This document shows, piece after piece, positions 17,073 through 27,266 of a stretch of DNA of 64,000 bases. The notes beneath the pieces are model-generated. The model made no database searches. It saw only the letters and a list, made by a program, of their open reading frames with translations, and was not told where the DNA came from. Numbering within the stretch: the first letter of the stretch is position 1; every line of letters starts with the position of its first letter. The position numbers were made by a program, and so were the translations under genes. Origin of the DNA: Bacteroides reticulotermitis JCM 10512 (GTDB lineage Bacteria; Bacteroidota; Bacteroidia; Bacteroidales; Bacteroidaceae); NCBI RefSeq assembly GCF_000517545.1, contig NZ_BAIV01000026.1, positions 29,830 through 93,829 on the forward strand, in the 5' to 3' direction.

Positions 17073-17160
17073 TATCTCTAATTAAAATATCTTGTAAAAG
17101 AGGCTTTTCCGGTAGCAAAGGGTTGCCGGGTGAGAATCTTTAACTCAAAACAAAAACAGT

Positions 17161-20100
17161 ATGTTAAAAACATTTATAGAAAGGCCCGTTTTGTCTACTG
17201 TAATATCCGTTATTATAGTGGCTCTGGGAATCATCGGCATTATTACTTTGCCCATTGAACAGTACCCGGATATTGCTCCCCCTACCGTTCAGATTCAGAC
17301 CCAGTACCCCGGTGCCAGTGCGGATGTAGTCATGAAGAGTGTGATTATACCGATTGAAGAAGCTGTGAACGGTGTGGAAGGAATGACCTATATGACTTCT
17401 TCGTCATCGAACTCGGGGGTGGCTTCCATCTCAGTCTACTTTACGAAAGAGACTGATCCGGATATTGCTGCGGTAAACGTACAGAATCTTGTAGCTACGG
17501 CTACACCTCAGCTGCCGACAGAAGTTACTCAGATTGGAGTAACCGTGAAAAAGCAGTTGAGCAGCTACATCATGATGATCTCCCTGTCGTCGGACAATCC
17601 GGAGTATGACGCTAAATTTATTCAGAACTATGCCAATATCAACCTGATCCCTCAGATTAAACGTGTGTATGGGGTAGGAGATGCTTCGGTAATGGGTGCT
17701 CAGGACTATTCCATGCGTATTTGGCTGAAGCCGGATGTGATGTCTTCTTATCAGATTAATCCGACTGAGGTGATTGCGGCTTTGCAAGATCAGAATATAG
17801 AAGCAGCTCCGGGTGAACTTGGACAGAATAGCGACCAGACTTATCAATATACATTAAAGTATACTGGCCGGTTGAAGTCGGTCGAAGAGTTTGACGATAT
17901 CATCATCCGTTCGCAGAGCGGGCATGTACTGCGTTTAAGAGATGTGGCCGATGTGGAGTTGGGCGCGTTGAACTATACTATTATGACTCGTACGAACGGA
18001 GATAACGCAGTGTTCCTGCAATCAGCCAGACAGCCGGGTCGAATGCTCAGGAATTGATTAATAAGATCAAAACAGTAATCGATGCTGAAGCGGTATCTTT
18101 CCCTCCGGGCATGAAGGTGACGTATATGATGGACGCGAACGAGTTCTTAAGTGCTTCTATTTCTAAAGTGTTGCATACGTTTGTTGAGGCTTTATTGCTC
18201 GTGTTCTTAGTGGTGTTTATTTTCCTGCAAGACTGGAAATCGACGTTGATTCCGGCTATTGCAGTGCCGGTAGCTATTATTGGAACATTCTTCTTCCTGC
18301 AAGTATTAGGCTTCTCGATAAATATCCTGACGCTGTTTGCTTTAGTATTGGCTATTGGTATTGTGGTGGATGATGCCATTATTGTGGTCGAGGCTGTTCA
18401 TGCTCAAATGGAAAAAGGAGAGAAAGATCCTAAGACGGCTACTTTAGCGGCTATGAAGGAAATTACTCCGGCTATTATCTCTATTACCTTGGTGATGGCA
18501 TCCGTGTTTATTCCGGTGAGCTTCATCGGTGGAACAAGTGGAGTGTTTTTCAAACAGTTCGGTTTGACGTTGGCTATTGCAATTGCTATATCGGCTGTTA
18601 ATGCTTTAACACTGAGTCCGGCTCTTTGTGCTCTGTTCTTAAAACCTCACGAAGGTGATCCGAAGAAGAAAAAGAATTATATGCAACGTTTCTTTTATGC
18701 ATTTAATATCTTCTTTAATGCCGGAACCCAGAAGTATAAGTCTTCATTGAAGTTTTTGGCAAGAAAGAACAACCGCTGGATTTCATTGGCTATTATTGCG
18801 ATAGCTTCCGTAGTTCTATATGGATTGATGCGCACAACTCCGACAGGGTTTGTACCTCAGGAAGACGGTGGTAGTATGATTGGTTTGGTTAGTTTGCCTC
18901 CGGGTTCTTCTTTGGAACGTACAGATTCAGTGGTACAAGAAGTTATTAAAATAACCAAAGAGATAGATGCTATCGAATATGTAACAGAGATTAACGGGAT
19001 CAACTTCCTGAGTGGTTTGGGGGGTATGTCCAGTTCTTATGCTACTTTGATGATTAAACTCAAGCATTGGATGATAGAGATACCACACCTGACGAAGTTG
19101 CAGCTTATTTAACCAAGCGTACCCAGGAAATCAATAACGCAACTTTTATGTTCTTTGGGATGCCTACCCTGCAAGGGTTTGGTATGAGTACAGGTGTTGA
19201 ACTAAAGATGCAGGACCGTACGGGAGGTGATATTCATAAGTTCTATGACGTTACCAATCAGTTCCTGGCTAAGATGAACCAGCGCGAAGAGGTAATGATG
19301 GCTATGACAACTTTCAACCCGAACTTCCCGCAGCGTGAAATTGAAGCAAACCTGCCGAAGATCAAAGAAGCCGGACTTACGTTGAGTGAAGTGATGACTA
19401 CATTGCAGGCTTATATTGGTAGTATGTATATCTCTAACTTCAATCTTTACGGTAAGCAATTTAGGGTCATGCTGCAAGCACCTCCTGAATACCGGGAACA
19501 GTTGGAGGATATAGATGGAATTTCTATCCGTACAGCTTCGGGAGAGATGGCACCTATTACTGAGTTTATTAATATCAAACCGGTTATCGGTCCGCAGTCA
19601 CTAACTCGTTTCAATATGTTCCAGTCTATGGACGTAACGATTATTCCTAACTTCTCGAAAGGTACAGTACGGGTGATGTTATTAAGATTGTTGAGGAGGT
19701 TAGTAAAGAAGAGTTGCCGGTGGGTTATGCTTACGACTATTCGGGTATGACTCGTGAAGAAACGGGACAAGGCTCACAAATTATACTCATATTCTTGATC
19801 TGTCTATTGTTCGTTTATCTGTTGCTGTCTGCTTTGTACGAAAGCTATATTCTGCCATGGGCTGTATTGGCTTCGCTTCCTGTAGGTTTGGCGGGTGTGT
19901 TCGTCTTCCTGGAGATATTCGGGGCGAGTCATGGTATTGTGAACAATATCTATGTGCAGATCTCGTTGATCATGTTGATTGGTCTGTTGGCCAAGAACGC
20001 GATTCTGATTGTGGAGTATGCAATCCAGCGGCGTCAACAAGGGCAGAGTATTGTGGAAGCGGCTATTAACGGAGCAGTAGCTCGTCTACGTCCGATCTTG

Positions 20101-20313
20101 ATGACTTCTTTCGCGTTCATCTGCGGATTGTTACCTCTTATGTTTGCCAGTGGCGCAGGATCTATCGGAAATCGGTCGATCGGTATCAGTGCCGTAGGAG
20201 GTATGTTAGTCGGTACGCTTATCGGTGTGATGGTGATTCCTACACTCTATATCTTATTCCAGATGTTGCAGGAGCGCATTAGCGGGAAGAAAGTAAAAGC
20301 TGCTAAGAAATAA
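17161..20313 (+). CDS. RND multidrug efflux permease, HAE1/AcrB type (three frameshifts in this sequence)
   Basis: The proton-driven inner-membrane pump of the tripartite system. With three missing bases restored the protein is 1051 residues, the family norm. It starts MLKTFIERPVLSTVISVIIV and has the usual 12 TM helices. The porter motifs include QYPGASADVV, and the TM4 proton-relay acids are in GIVVDDAIIVVE. Breaks are near 18020 (CAAATC read as CAATC), 19070 (TGGGAT as TGGAT) and 19665 (ACAAGT as ACAGT). As written, the frame is split into pieces 17161-18057, 18054-19112, 19067-19750 and 19714-20313. All three are single-base losses in short runs, more likely sequencing errors than decay. 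Substrate unknown. Confidence 0.92.
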
Positions 20314-20330
20314 TGTTTAAAGAAAGAAGT

Positions 20331-21755
20331 ATGAAAAATAGAAAGATAAATGGATTTGTACTGTCAGGGCTTATTGCTCTGACAGGGCTATCGTCCTGCC
20401 AAGTAATGAATAGGTATAAATCTCCTGGGATAGATAGCGAGAACCTATATCGAGACGAGCAACCTGTTGATACCAACACGATTGCTAATATACCCTGGCA
20501 AGAGTATTTTCAGGACCCCTTCCTGCAATCGTATATACAAGAGGCATTGACTCATAATTACGATATGCTGATTGTGCAGGAGCGCATTAAGCAGGCAGAA
20601 GCTGCATTGGGTATGGCGCGTGCCGCCTACTTTCCTGAACTGGCGCTAACCGCTCAGGCGAATCAGACCCGTTTGAGTAGTGCCGATCCTCTAACAGGAG
20701 CACCTAGAGAACGAAACTCACTTGCTTATCATACCGAAAAATACTCATTGGGAATTGTGGCTAGCTGGGAACTTGACCTGTGGGGTAAGATGAATCGTCA
20801 GTCTCGGGCTAAGTATGCTCAAATGCTCAATAGCTATGCCGGGCGGAATCTGATGCAAACATCCTTAGTGTCGAATGTGGCCAATACGTATTATTCGTTG
20901 CTGGCGTTGGATGAACAATTGGCGGTAACCAATCATATGATTGTGCTGATGGAGGAAAACTTGGAAACAACGGAAGCTTTACTGGAAGCCGGTAGTGCAA
21001 CCGGAGCGGCTGTTGAGCAGATGAGAGCAGCTTTGTCTAGCACTAAAACGTCTATTCCCGATTTGGAAAGCAGTATCCGTCAGCTAGAGAATGCGATTTG
21101 TGTTATGTTGGGACGTAAGCCGGGACGAATTGTGAGATCATCTATTGCTTCACAAAAGGTGCCTACCAATCTATCGCATGGCGTTCCGGCGCAAATGTTG
21201 GCACGTCGTCCGGATGTCAATCAGGCCGAACTGGAATTCCGTTCCGCTTTTGAATTGACGAATGCCGCCAGAGCCAGCTTCTATCCTTCGGTTACGTTAA
21301 GTACCGGACTGATAGGATATTCTACAGCCAACGGATTGAGCCAGTTCTTTAAACCGGAAAACCTGTTTGCTAATATCGTAGGGGGAATGACTCAGCCATT
21401 ATTTGCCCGTAAGCAGTTATTGACCCAGTTGAAAGTAGCGAAGTCGGATCAGCAGATTGCTTTGCTTAACTTTGAAAAAACGGTATTGACTGCCGGGCAG
21501 GAAGTTTCCGATGTTTTAGATACGTATGAATCTTCGGTCAAGAAGAATGCCGATCGCGGAATTCAGGTGGAATCATTAACTAAAGCAGTAAGCTATACGC
21601 AAGAACTGTTGAAGGCTGGTGAAGTTACTTACCTGGAAGTGTTAAGTGCTCAGCAGGGGTTGTTGGAGGCACAATTGAATCAGGTTAGTGACAAGTTGCA
21701 ACAGCTGCAAGCGTCTTCCGATCTTTACCGGGCATTAGGTGGTGGTATTGAATAA
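20331..21755 (+). CDS. TolC/OprM-type outer-membrane efflux lipoprotein (NodT family)
   Basis: The outer-membrane channel of the efflux system. I prefer the ATG at 20331 (474 residues: MKNRKINGFVLSG, lipobox LSSC). An in-frame ATG at 20313 overlaps the permease stop. Two repeats of the OEP domain are visible. The first begins WQEYFQDPFLQSYIQEALTHNYD, seen as DPFLQSYIQEALTHNYD, and the hallmark LDLWGK occurs in the first half. The second half has RRPDVNQAELEFRSA. It completes the MarR-MFP-RND-OMF operon, with a terminator just downstream. Confidence 0.93.
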   Translation: MKNRKINGFVLSGLIALTGLSSCQVMNRYKSPGIDSENLYRDEQPVDTNTIANIPWQEYFQDPFLQSYIQEALTHNYDMLIVQERIKQAEAALGMARAAYFPELALTAQANQTRLSSADPLTGAPRERNSLAYHTEKYSLGIVASWELDLWGKMNRQSRAKYAQMLNSYAGRNLMQTSLVSNVANTYYSLLALDEQLAVTNHMIVLMEENLETTEALLEAGSATGAAVEQMRAALSSTKTSIPDLESSIRQLENAICVMLGRKPGRIVRSSIASQKVPTNLSHGVPAQMLARRPDVNQAELEFRSAFELTNAARASFYPSVTLSTGLIGYSTANGLSQFFKPENLFANIVGGMTQPLFARKQLLTQLKVAKSDQQIALLNFEKTVLTAGQEVSDVLDTYESSVKKNADRGIQVESLTKAVSYTQELLKAGEVTYLEVLSAQQGLLEAQLNQVSDKLQQLQASSDLYRALGGGIE

Positions 21756-21786
21756 TATTGTCTGATTTACGTGATATATATTTATA

Positions 21787-21826
21787 AAAAGAAAAGGCTT
21801 CCTATTACGGGTGGCCTTTTCTTTTG
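21787..21826 (+). terminator. Terminator of the efflux operon
   Basis: Stem AAAAGAAAAGGC (21787-21798) with complement GCCTTTTCTTTTG (21814-21826), loop about 15 nt, T-rich 3' arm, 32 bp past the operon's last stop. Confidence 0.7.
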
Positions 21827-22059
21827 TTTGTATTTGTATAGTAAATAACCCTTTTTGTATACTTGTAGGTCTTATTTATCTTTTTTGAATGGTGTTTTTT
21901 GTTTTTGTAATAAACTGCTTGCTTATTTCGAATTTATTATAGAGATTTGCGAAAATGTTATCTATGTGGGGTTCTTGGACGATCTAAATCCTTTGTTGCC
22001 GAACGTCCGAATCTCGCATGAAACTAGACAATACTTTATTCACATAACATTATTATCAG

Positions 22060-23241
22060 ATGAACCAAACACTGACTTTTATTCCTCCGGTAGTAAATTC
22101 TACACAAAGTTCTGTTTCTGTGGGAGCTTACGAGAAGAGTGTAAACTTGTACAATCAAGGTGAGTATTTGCAAGCATTTTATAGTTTGCTCGATTATTTG
22201 AACAGTAGTTTTCGGACTAAATACGGGAATGCGGATGGCACTGAATTTCACATTCCGCATGGCTCTATTCTGGTACATATCCGGATTCAAGACGAAACGA
22301 TTTATATCAAAGCCGATTTTCTAATGTTACCCGAAAAAGGGTATGTTGCTATGTTACGGCAAGTAGCGGATTTGAACCTAAATAAGCTCTTATTGCCTCG
22401 TTTTATTAAGCAAGATAACAGTTTGAAGATGGAGTATACCTGCCAATTGTCGCAAAGCCATCCTCATAAGATGTATTTTGTTTTGCAAAACATTTGTCAT
22501 GTTGGCGATAAGTACGATGATGAGTTTTGTACCAAGTTTGGTGCCAAACGCTGTTACGAACCGCAAGTCACTCCCTATCCGCAAGAAGAAGTGGATCGTA
22601 TTTATGACGGAATCCAACAGTTGGGACGCGAAACACTGGATGTGATAAAAGAATACGATTCTGAACGCAGATATGGATATTCCTGGAATGTGCTTGATAC
22701 CACATTTTATCAGATTTCTTATTTTGCCCGTCCGCAAGGTCAATTATTGAATGATCTGGATAAGGCTGTATCTGATATGGACAGCAATTTGCCGGCAGAA
22801 GAAACCGTAGCCAAGGGAAAGGCTTTTCTGGAAAAACTAATGGCTATGCCTAAAGAAGAGCTAGCGGAAGAACTCTACTTTGTAGATACATTGGTGTCGA
22901 CCAAGCAGCGTTCGTCATTGAACAACATACAGTCTACGATGTCAGATGTCTATAAAGAAGCTACCGAGGCCATTCAAATAGGCAATTATGAGCGTAGCAC
23001 AGTTCGTCTGCTTTATATATTCTATGAAACTTATTTCTATGTCGATCTGCAAGATGATGTGAATGCGCTTATTTCGCAAGCACTTCAGAAAGCTAGCCGG
23101 CAGCCGTTGGATAAAGCGTCCGGCACCCTCTATAAGGCTATGTATCAAATAATGGAAGGCGATTTGTCTATAGACGAAGAAGTGCCACAGAACCAGTCGC
23201 AGCAGAAGAAGGGCTGGTTTGGCAAGATATTTGGAAAATAA
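22060..23241 (+). CDS. Uncharacterised cytosolic protein paired with a trypsin-like protease
   Basis: 393 residues, no signal peptide or TM. I do not recognise a named family. The first 170 residues alternate helix and strand: a helical-repeat-like start GAYEKSVNLYNQGEYLQAFYSLLDYL, seen as YEKSVNLYNQGEYLQAF, then beta strands HGSILVHIRI and ETIYIKADFLML. They look like the YbjN/type III chaperone-like fold. The rest is helical. The end is a basic tail with KKGWFGKIFGK, similar to tails that touch membranes. It starts 304 bp after the efflux operon and ends 26 bp before the protease gene, so the two are probably one operon. A functional link to the protease is inferred from position. Confidence 0.7.
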   Translation: MNQTLTFIPPVVNSTQSSVSVGAYEKSVNLYNQGEYLQAFYSLLDYLNSSFRTKYGNADGTEFHIPHGSILVHIRIQDETIYIKADFLMLPEKGYVAMLRQVADLNLNKLLLPRFIKQDNSLKMEYTCQLSQSHPHKMYFVLQNICHVGDKYDDEFCTKFGAKRCYEPQVTPYPQEEVDRIYDGIQQLGRETLDVIKEYDSERRYGYSWNVLDTTFYQISYFARPQGQLLNDLDKAVSDMDSNLPAEETVAKGKAFLEKLMAMPKEELAEELYFVDTLVSTKQRSSLNNIQSTMSDVYKEATEAIQIGNYERSTVRLLYIFYETYFYVDLQDDVNALISQALQKASRQPLDKASGTLYKAMYQIMEGDLSIDEEVPQNQSQQKKGWFGKIFGK

Positions 23242-23267
23242 GGAATAACTACTTTAAACATAATTCA

Positions 23268-24346
23268 ATGGAACAAAATAAAATATATCAGCAGGTTTTC
23301 AAAGTAACCCATTCAGCAGGATCGGGAAGCTGTTTCTATTTGAAGAAATACGATCTTTTTGTGACAAACTATCACGTAGTTAAGGGTTTTCAGATGTTGG
23401 CTGTACATGACAATGATCGGAATCCGTATTTGGCTAAGGTTGTCTTAGTTAATCCGGCTTTGGATATCGCTTTATTGGCTGTCGAAGGAGACTTCTCATC
23501 ACTTGAGACACTCGACCTAGCCGGAGACGAATCGCTGGGTATTGGTGGCAAAGTGTATGTGGCCGGTTACCCTTATGGCTTGCCTTTTACGTTGACAGAA
23601 GGTTCGGTTTCGTCGCCTAAGCAGTTGTTGGAAGGCAAATATTATGTTCAGACTGATGCGGCGGTTAACCCAGGAAACTCAGGTGCCCTATCTTTAATGA
23701 GAAGCATGAAGTAGTAGGAGTAACCGTTAGCAAATTCAGTAATGCGGATAATATGGGATTCGGTATCCGTGTAGAAACCTTGCGTAAGTTGTTGGAATCG
23801 GTGGGTACGATCGACCGTTCGGCTTTTCATGTACAATGCGGAAGTTGCGATACGCTCATAAGCGAAACGGAAGAATACTGTCCTTCGTGTGGCGAGAAAT
23901 TGCCTGAGGATGTTTTTGCCGAACGCGAACAATCTCAGTTAAGCGTGTTCTGTGAACGTACAATCAACGAAATGGGAATCAATCCGATACTTGCACGTGA
24001 TGGCTACGACTCGTGGAAATTCCATAAAGGAAGCTCCGAGATACGTCTCTTCGTCTATAACAATACCTATTTGTTTGCTGTTTCTCCGGTCAATCTATTG
24101 CCTAAAAAAGAGGTAGAGAAAGTACTCGACTATATCTTGAGCGAAGATTTCGGACTGTATAAGATGGGTATTGAGGGGCGCCAGATCTATATGGCTTACC
24201 GTGTACATCTGTATGATATAACGGATGAGTCGGAAGCTGAGATTGGACGTAATTTGGTTGATCTGGTATTCAAAGCCGATGAAATGGACAATATGCTAGT
24301 GGAGCGTTTCGGTTGCGAGTTCTCCGAATATTCTAAACAAGACTAG
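23268..24346 (+). CDS. Cytosolic trypsin-like serine protease with zinc ribbon and YbjN-like tail (one frameshift)
   Basis: Restoring one G near 23684 (GGTGGCCCT read as GGTGCCCT) joins 23268-23714 and 23753-24346 into 359 residues. The S1 protease triad is present: His in TNYHVV (about residue 35), Asp in NPALDIALL (about 67) and Ser in NPGNSGGP (about 140). A zinc ribbon follows (CGSCDTLI and YCPSCGEKL, four Cys), then a 135-residue alpha/beta domain (ERTINEMGINPILARDGYDSW) of YbjN-like look. No signal peptide or TM is visible, in contrast to DegP/HtrA proteases. It has no PDZ domain. Confidence 0.82.
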
Positions 24347-24384
24347 AAGTTACGCTCTTTTTAATATATTAAAACGTACAATTT

Positions 24385-24437
24385 GAGTTCGTTAGTCTGC
24401 TTCTTTTAGCATGTAGACTTACGAACTCTTATTTTTT
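24385..24437 (+). terminator. Terminator after the protease gene
   Basis: Stem of 14 bp with one mismatch (24385-24398 / 24415-24428, arms starting GAGTTCGT and ending ACGAACTC) followed by TTATTTTTT. Confidence 0.75.
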
Positions 24438-24574
24438 AAATTATCTAATTGATTGTTAGTAATTGATAATAAGTCTCTTTGTGACAAAGAATTTGCGTAA
24501 AATTGTAGTATCAAACCACTGATGTGCAGTGGTCTGTGGCTGTAAGTAGAAACTAAATCAAATAATATATGGTT

Positions 24575-25456
24575 ATGAAAAGTTACATTTTATCATTGTC
24601 CCTTTTAACAGGATCCCTGCTGTTTACAGGGTGTGTGAGCAAGAAACAGTTTGTCGGCTTGCAAGCTGATTACGGCAAGTTGCAGACGGAGAACAGTGAC
24701 TTAAAAAGATCGTACCAAGATGCTCAGCTTCAATTGGCGGAATGTCGCACCAGTGGTAAAAGTTTGGAAGACCGTTTGGTTGAGGCCCGGAAGAATAATG
24801 ACGAGTTGCGCTCGGCTTATTCTGCTTTGCAAGGTTCACTAGATAAAAGTCTTTTGCAGAACTCGCAAGGTAATGTAAATATCTCTAAATTGGTGGACGA
24901 GATCAATGCTTCCAACCGCTTTATCAAACAATTGGTTGAGACGAAGAGCAAATCGGATTCTTTGAATTTAGTTCTTACTACCAACCTGACTCGTTCGTTG
25001 AGCCGGGAGGAGTTGAAGGATGTAGATGTCCAGGTATTGAAAGGCGTAGTGTACATCTCGTTGGCTGACAATATGCTTTACAAATCCGGAAGTTACGAGG
25101 TGAACGAAAGAGCCGGAGAGACGTTGAGCAAAATTGCTAAGATCATTATGGATTACAGAGATTACGATGTGCTTGTGGAAGGTAACACCGACCCGGACCG
25201 AATCTCTCGTGCGAATATCCGGAACAACTGGGACTTGAGTGCGTTGCGTGCTTCCTCTGTTGTACAGGTGTTGCAGAATAGCTATGGAGTCGATCCGAAA
25301 CGTTTGACTGCTGCAGGACGTGGCGAATACAACCCGATTGCCGACAACAGTACAGCATTGGGTAAACAACGTAACCGCAGAACTCAGATTATCGTAACTC
25401 CTAAGCTGGATCAGTTTATGGAACTGATTGATAAGGCACCGGAAACGACCGACTAA
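24575..25456 (+). CDS. OmpA-family peptidoglycan-anchoring lipoprotein
   Basis: 293 residues from the ATG at 24575; an ATG two codons upstream is possible. Lipobox FTGC at about residue 19. A coiled coil (about 30-120, GKLQTENSDLKRSYQDAQLQL in part) leads into a C-terminal OmpA domain with DNMLYKSGSYEVN, the peptidoglycan-binding VEGNTDPDRI and AAGRGEYNPIADN, and RRTQIIV. An outer-membrane lipoprotein that binds peptidoglycan through its OmpA domain is the expected role. It is a single-gene unit with a bidirectional terminator shared with the convergent ABC gene. Confidence 0.92.
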   Translation: MKSYILSLSLLTGSLLFTGCVSKKQFVGLQADYGKLQTENSDLKRSYQDAQLQLAECRTSGKSLEDRLVEARKNNDELRSAYSALQGSLDKSLLQNSQGNVNISKLVDEINASNRFIKQLVETKSKSDSLNLVLTTNLTRSLSREELKDVDVQVLKGVVYISLADNMLYKSGSYEVNERAGETLSKIAKIIMDYRDYDVLVEGNTDPDRISRANIRNNWDLSALRASSVVQVLQNSYGVDPKRLTAAGRGEYNPIADNSTALGKQRNRRTQIIVTPKLDQFMELIDKAPETTD

Positions 25457-25476
25457 TTGTCGTTTGAGATAATAGT

Positions 25477-25513
25477 AAAAGAGTCATCGGGTTTGCTTCC
25501 GGTGACTCTTTTT
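25477..25513. terminator. Bidirectional terminator between the OmpA and ABC genes
   Basis: Stem AAAAGAGTCATCGG (25477-25490) / CCGGTGACTCTTTTT (25499-25513), 8-nt loop, A-run on one side and T-run on the other. Confidence 0.8.
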
Positions 25514-25529
25514 ATTTGCTGCTCTATGT

Positions 25530-27266
25530 TTAAACTGGCGGCATGGTTTGTATGCTCACCATGCGGGCGAATATTCCATTCCGTTCTTTTAGTTCTTCGG
25601 CCGAGCCTGTTTCAGCTACCGCACCGTCTTCCAAAACAACAATCTTGTCGGCATTGGCAACTGTTCGCATACGGTGTGCAATGATCAATACCGTTTTGTT
25701 GCGTACCAGTTCGGATATTCCCGCCTGAATTTTAGTTTCGTTCTCTACATCGAGTGAGGCAGTTGCTTCGTCCAAGAGTACGATCGGAGCATCCTTCAGC
25801 AAAGCACGGGCAATCGAAACACGTTGACGCTCACCTCCCGAAAGCGTTTCCCCATTCTCACCAATAATGGTATTGTACCCTTCCGGCATTCTGCCGACAA
25901 ACTCGTCACATTGCGCAAGACGTGCTGCCCGCATCACCTCTTCGTTGCTGGCATCCCGCTTTCCGATGCGGATGTTATCCATGACCGAAGCATTGAAAAG
26001 TATCACATCCTGAAATACAACCGAATAGTGTTTGAGCAAAGTTTCCGGTTCTATCTGGCTGATATCTTGTCCGCCCAGATATATTGTGCCTGCTTGGATA
26101 TCCCAAAAACGTGCTGCCAGCTTGACTGCTGTGCTTTTACCGCTACCCGATGGTCCGACGAGTGCTGTAATCTCTCCCTGTTTGGCTGTGAAAGAAACCT
26201 TTTTCAGCACTTGCTTGCCGGAAGCATAAGAGAAATCGACTTGATTGAATTCCAGTTCGTAACCGGTAGGATTGAACTTGGTTCGTCCTTGTTGCACGGG
26301 CAAAGCTTCCATCTCATTCATTCGGTTGATGCGTATGTCGAGGTAGAATAATGCGGCCAGATTATTCATCACTTCACTTATCGGACTGTATACACGTGAC
26401 CCGATGACCATGAATATGAGATAAGTGAACAGATCGATAGTTTCGGTAGTCAATAGGCTGGCTCCCACAATGATAACACTTGCCAGCCCCAGTTTTAAAA
26501 TACTCTGCGATCCGTTTACGAAGATACCTGTCAGCAGCTCTCCTTGTGTTAACACCTTCTCGTAGCAGTTTATCTTTCCGTCTAGTTTTTCGAGGTAATC
26601 TTCTTCCTGATTATAAGACTTTATCTCTTGAATCGTATCGAGCCCTTCCTGAATCTGTTCGCTAACGGCACGTTTATTCAGGTAGTTTATTCGGTTGTCC
26701 CGGGTCATCTTTTTCTTTGCGATGAGAATCATGGCAAAGGCTAGTGGAACTACCCAAAATAGCGATAAGGCCAGTTGCCAGTTGTAGAAGAATAAACCGA
26801 GGGCAATCAGCGTGATGCTGATTAGTGAGGCGAACAGTTGCGGCACCGCATGCGAGAAGGTATGTTCCAAGTCCGTGCAATCGTCCATGATGGTGGCTGT
26901 AAGATCCGATAGATTCTTCTCTCCGAAGAAGGCCAGTGGCAGCTTTCTTAGCTTTTCGGCAAGTGAAATCCGTCTGTTGGCACTCTCGTCGTATACAGTG
27001 GTGAAAGTGCTGCGATACTGTAGGACGGCTATCACGAACATAATCGTTAAGAATGCGATCCCGAGTATGGTGTAATACATAGCTCCATGTAGCACGGAGT
27101 CGATCGGTTGAAGTATCGGGCGAAGATAATCTTCGAGAAACAGAAAAACAAAAACAGCCGGTAACATCAAGGCGATATCGAGTAGGGTGGTATATATGAC
27201 ACCTTTAGCAAAATCTTTCGCTCCTTTATCCGACAGGGCAAACCGTTTTTTTATATTTTCAAGCAT
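25530..27266 (-). CDS. ABC exporter, fused permease-ATPase half (second partner)
   Basis: 578 residues: a six-TM ABC transporter transmembrane domain (about 20-310) and a nucleotide-binding domain. Walker A is GPSGSGKST, the Q-loop is FQDVILF, the signature is LSGGERQR, and Walker B is IVLLDEATASLD, with a switch His in IIAHRM. Its start overlaps the end of the upstream partner by 8 bp, typical of an obligate heterodimer. Related pairs in Gram-positive and Bacteroidales genomes export drugs or move siderophores and lipids. The cargo cannot be told from sequence. A TetR gene upstream probably controls both. Confidence 0.9.
   Translation of the reverse strand: MLENIKKRFALSDKGAKDFAKGVIYTTLLDIALMLPAVFVFLFLEDYLRPILQPIDSVLHGAMYYTILGIAFLTIMFVIAVLQYRSTFTTVYDESANRRISLAEKLRKLPLAFFGEKNLSDLTATIMDDCTDLEHTFSHAVPQLFASLISITLIALGLFFYNWQLALSLFWVVPLAFAMILIAKKKMTRDNRINYLNKRAVSEQIQEGLDTIQEIKSYNQEEDYLEKLDGKINCYEKVLTQGELLTGIFVNGSQSILKLGLASVIIVGASLLTTETIDLFTYLIFMVIGSRVYSPISEVMNNLAALFYLDIRINRMNEMEALPVQQGRTKFNPTGYELEFNQVDFSYASGKQVLKKVSFTAKQGEITALVGPSGSGKSTAVKLAARFWDIQAGTIYLGGQDISQIEPETLLKHYSVVFQDVILFNASVMDNIRIGKRDASNEEVMRAARLAQCDEFVGRMPEGYNTIIGENGETLSGGERQRVSIARALLKDAPIVLLDEATASLDVENETKIQAGISELVRNKTVLIIAHRMRTVANADKIVVLEDGAVAETGSAEELKERNGIFARMVSIQTMPPV

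Noticed and set aside
17161..20313. Programmed frameshifting or several separate RND subunits
   Set aside because: Three independent breaks at unremarkable short runs, each repaired by one base. No slippery heptamer with downstream structure, and no family precedent for such splitting.
21855..22163. Open frame of 102 codons overlapping the start of the gene at 22060
   Set aside because: Overlaps the real gene in another frame and has low-complexity composition.
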